Assembly: GCF_900143565.1 (NCBI RefSeq)
Contig: NZ_FREX01000003.1
Location: 434,001-498,000 of the forward strand
Direction of reading: 5' to 3'
From: Pseudovibrio sp. Alg231-02
Lineage (GTDB): Bacteria; Pseudomonadota; Alphaproteobacteria; Rhizobiales; Stappiaceae
DNA: 64,000 nucleotides
Below the pieces are notes generated by a model. It had not been told where the DNA came from. It saw only the letters and a program-made list of their open reading frames with translations, and made no database searches. A program made the translations under genes and the position numbers. This document shows, one piece after another, positions 63,591-64,000 of this stretch (positions within the stretch are counted from its first letter, which is position 1; every line of letters begins with the position of its first letter).

Positions 63591-64000
63591 GTGTTTGGCA
63601 CCTTTCAGATGGCTGGGGGCGTTGTTTTTGTTTCATTAGGATAGAGAACAGCCACTATCACTGAATTTTCTAGGAATAATCGTCATAGCCTCTGAAACCA
63701 AGAGGATTATTTTTCCGGACATTTCAAATTGACGTCGCGTTTGTCCAGATACTGCAGAATTTATCTGTTCTGCTCGGAGGCTTATTGATTCAAAAAGATT
63801 TTTTTGGCACCGATTTACTGAAAGGATTGAAGAAAACGCTTTGGTTTCACGGGGAATTGATGGACTTGTTTTACTCAGTCAATGTGAATTGAGATGAAAA
63901 AACTACTAGTTGTTGAGTTTTATGATGCCAATGGGCAACAGTCTGTAGAAAACTCCTGAAACTGCAGGTCTCCAAAGTGACTTAAAACGTATATCATAGG
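63591..64000. other. Right-edge gene-free stretch
   Basis: About 410 bases upstream of sdaA. A 21-codon frame at 63894-63959 (MKKLLVVEFYDANG...) lacks a convincing ribosome site. Nothing else is supported before the window ends. Confidence 0.35.

Noticed and set aside
63894-63959. 21-codon frame near the right edge
   Set aside because: Too short and without a clear ribosome site or conservation evidence.
1-64000. CRISPR arrays, insertion sequences, integrases or phage genes
   Set aside because: No regularly spaced repeats, transposases, integrases or phage structural genes were seen on either strand.

Overview
The window looks like a chromosomal segment of an alphaproteobacterium, most likely a marine member of the Hyphomicrobiales (Pseudovibrio/Stappiaceae-like). 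This is an inference from gene content and moderate GC. The supporting signs are a metX-metW pair with metZ, the ethylmalonyl-CoA pathway genes ccr and ecm, an IalB-family protein, a thioredoxin-TPR / LON-domain / Trm112 cluster, and two direct-repeat sites of the alphaproteobacterial LexA type (GTTC-N7-GTTC or its complement). About 65 protein genes and two tRNA genes are supported. I saw no insertion sequence, phage, CRISPR array or replication origin.

Layout. 0-9 kb: the 3' part of metZ, an outer-membrane barrel-like protein, a YcaQ-type DNA glycosylase and a MAPEG protein flanking a LexA-type site, a methyltransferase, argG, a cupin with gloB, and a second methyltransferase. 9-15 kb: metX-metW, then the aromatic amino acid operon chorismate mutase-hisC-tyrC, then periplasmic Cu/Zn superoxide dismutase. 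15.1-15.7 kb: a gene-free stretch with several strong inverted repeats. 15.7-27 kb: sterol desaturase-like protein, typA, a cupin/AraC divergent pair, a Bcr/CflA exporter, folP-folK, cytochrome b561 facing a MarR regulator, and a zinc/cadmium-type P-ATPase with an unusual Cys-pair leader and a MerR-type promoter.

27-38.5 kb: small membrane proteins, a SABATH-like carboxyl methyltransferase, rlmN, IalB, a SpoU methyltransferase, a quinone oxidoreductase, xth, two secreted Pro-rich proteins, and a Tat-exported metallo-beta-lactamase-fold protein facing a LysR regulator. 38.5-46 kb: ecm and ccr, divergent, which serve acetyl-CoA assimilation, followed by a glycine betaine-type ABC importer (proX-proW-proV order). 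46-54.5 kb: CAP-domain lipoprotein, acyl-CoA synthetase, a FemAB-like transferase overlapping a polysaccharide flippase, a small SOS-type gene overlapping a TfoX-domain gene, YchJ, and a flavin monooxygenase.

54.5-64 kb: two tandem tRNA-Gly(GCC) genes, di-heme cytochrome c peroxidase, prolyl-tRNA editing protein, the thioredoxin/LON/Trm112 cluster, YggT-DUF167, the two halves of MnmC as separate divergent genes, and L-serine dehydratase. Most of the window is ordinary chromosome. The most interesting signals are regulatory: two LexA-type sites (one overlapping a near-ideal promoter), a 19-bp-spacer MerR-type promoter, an Irr-like palindrome, a composite intergenic repeat with compensatory changes, and the unexplained structured stretch at 15.1-15.6 kb.
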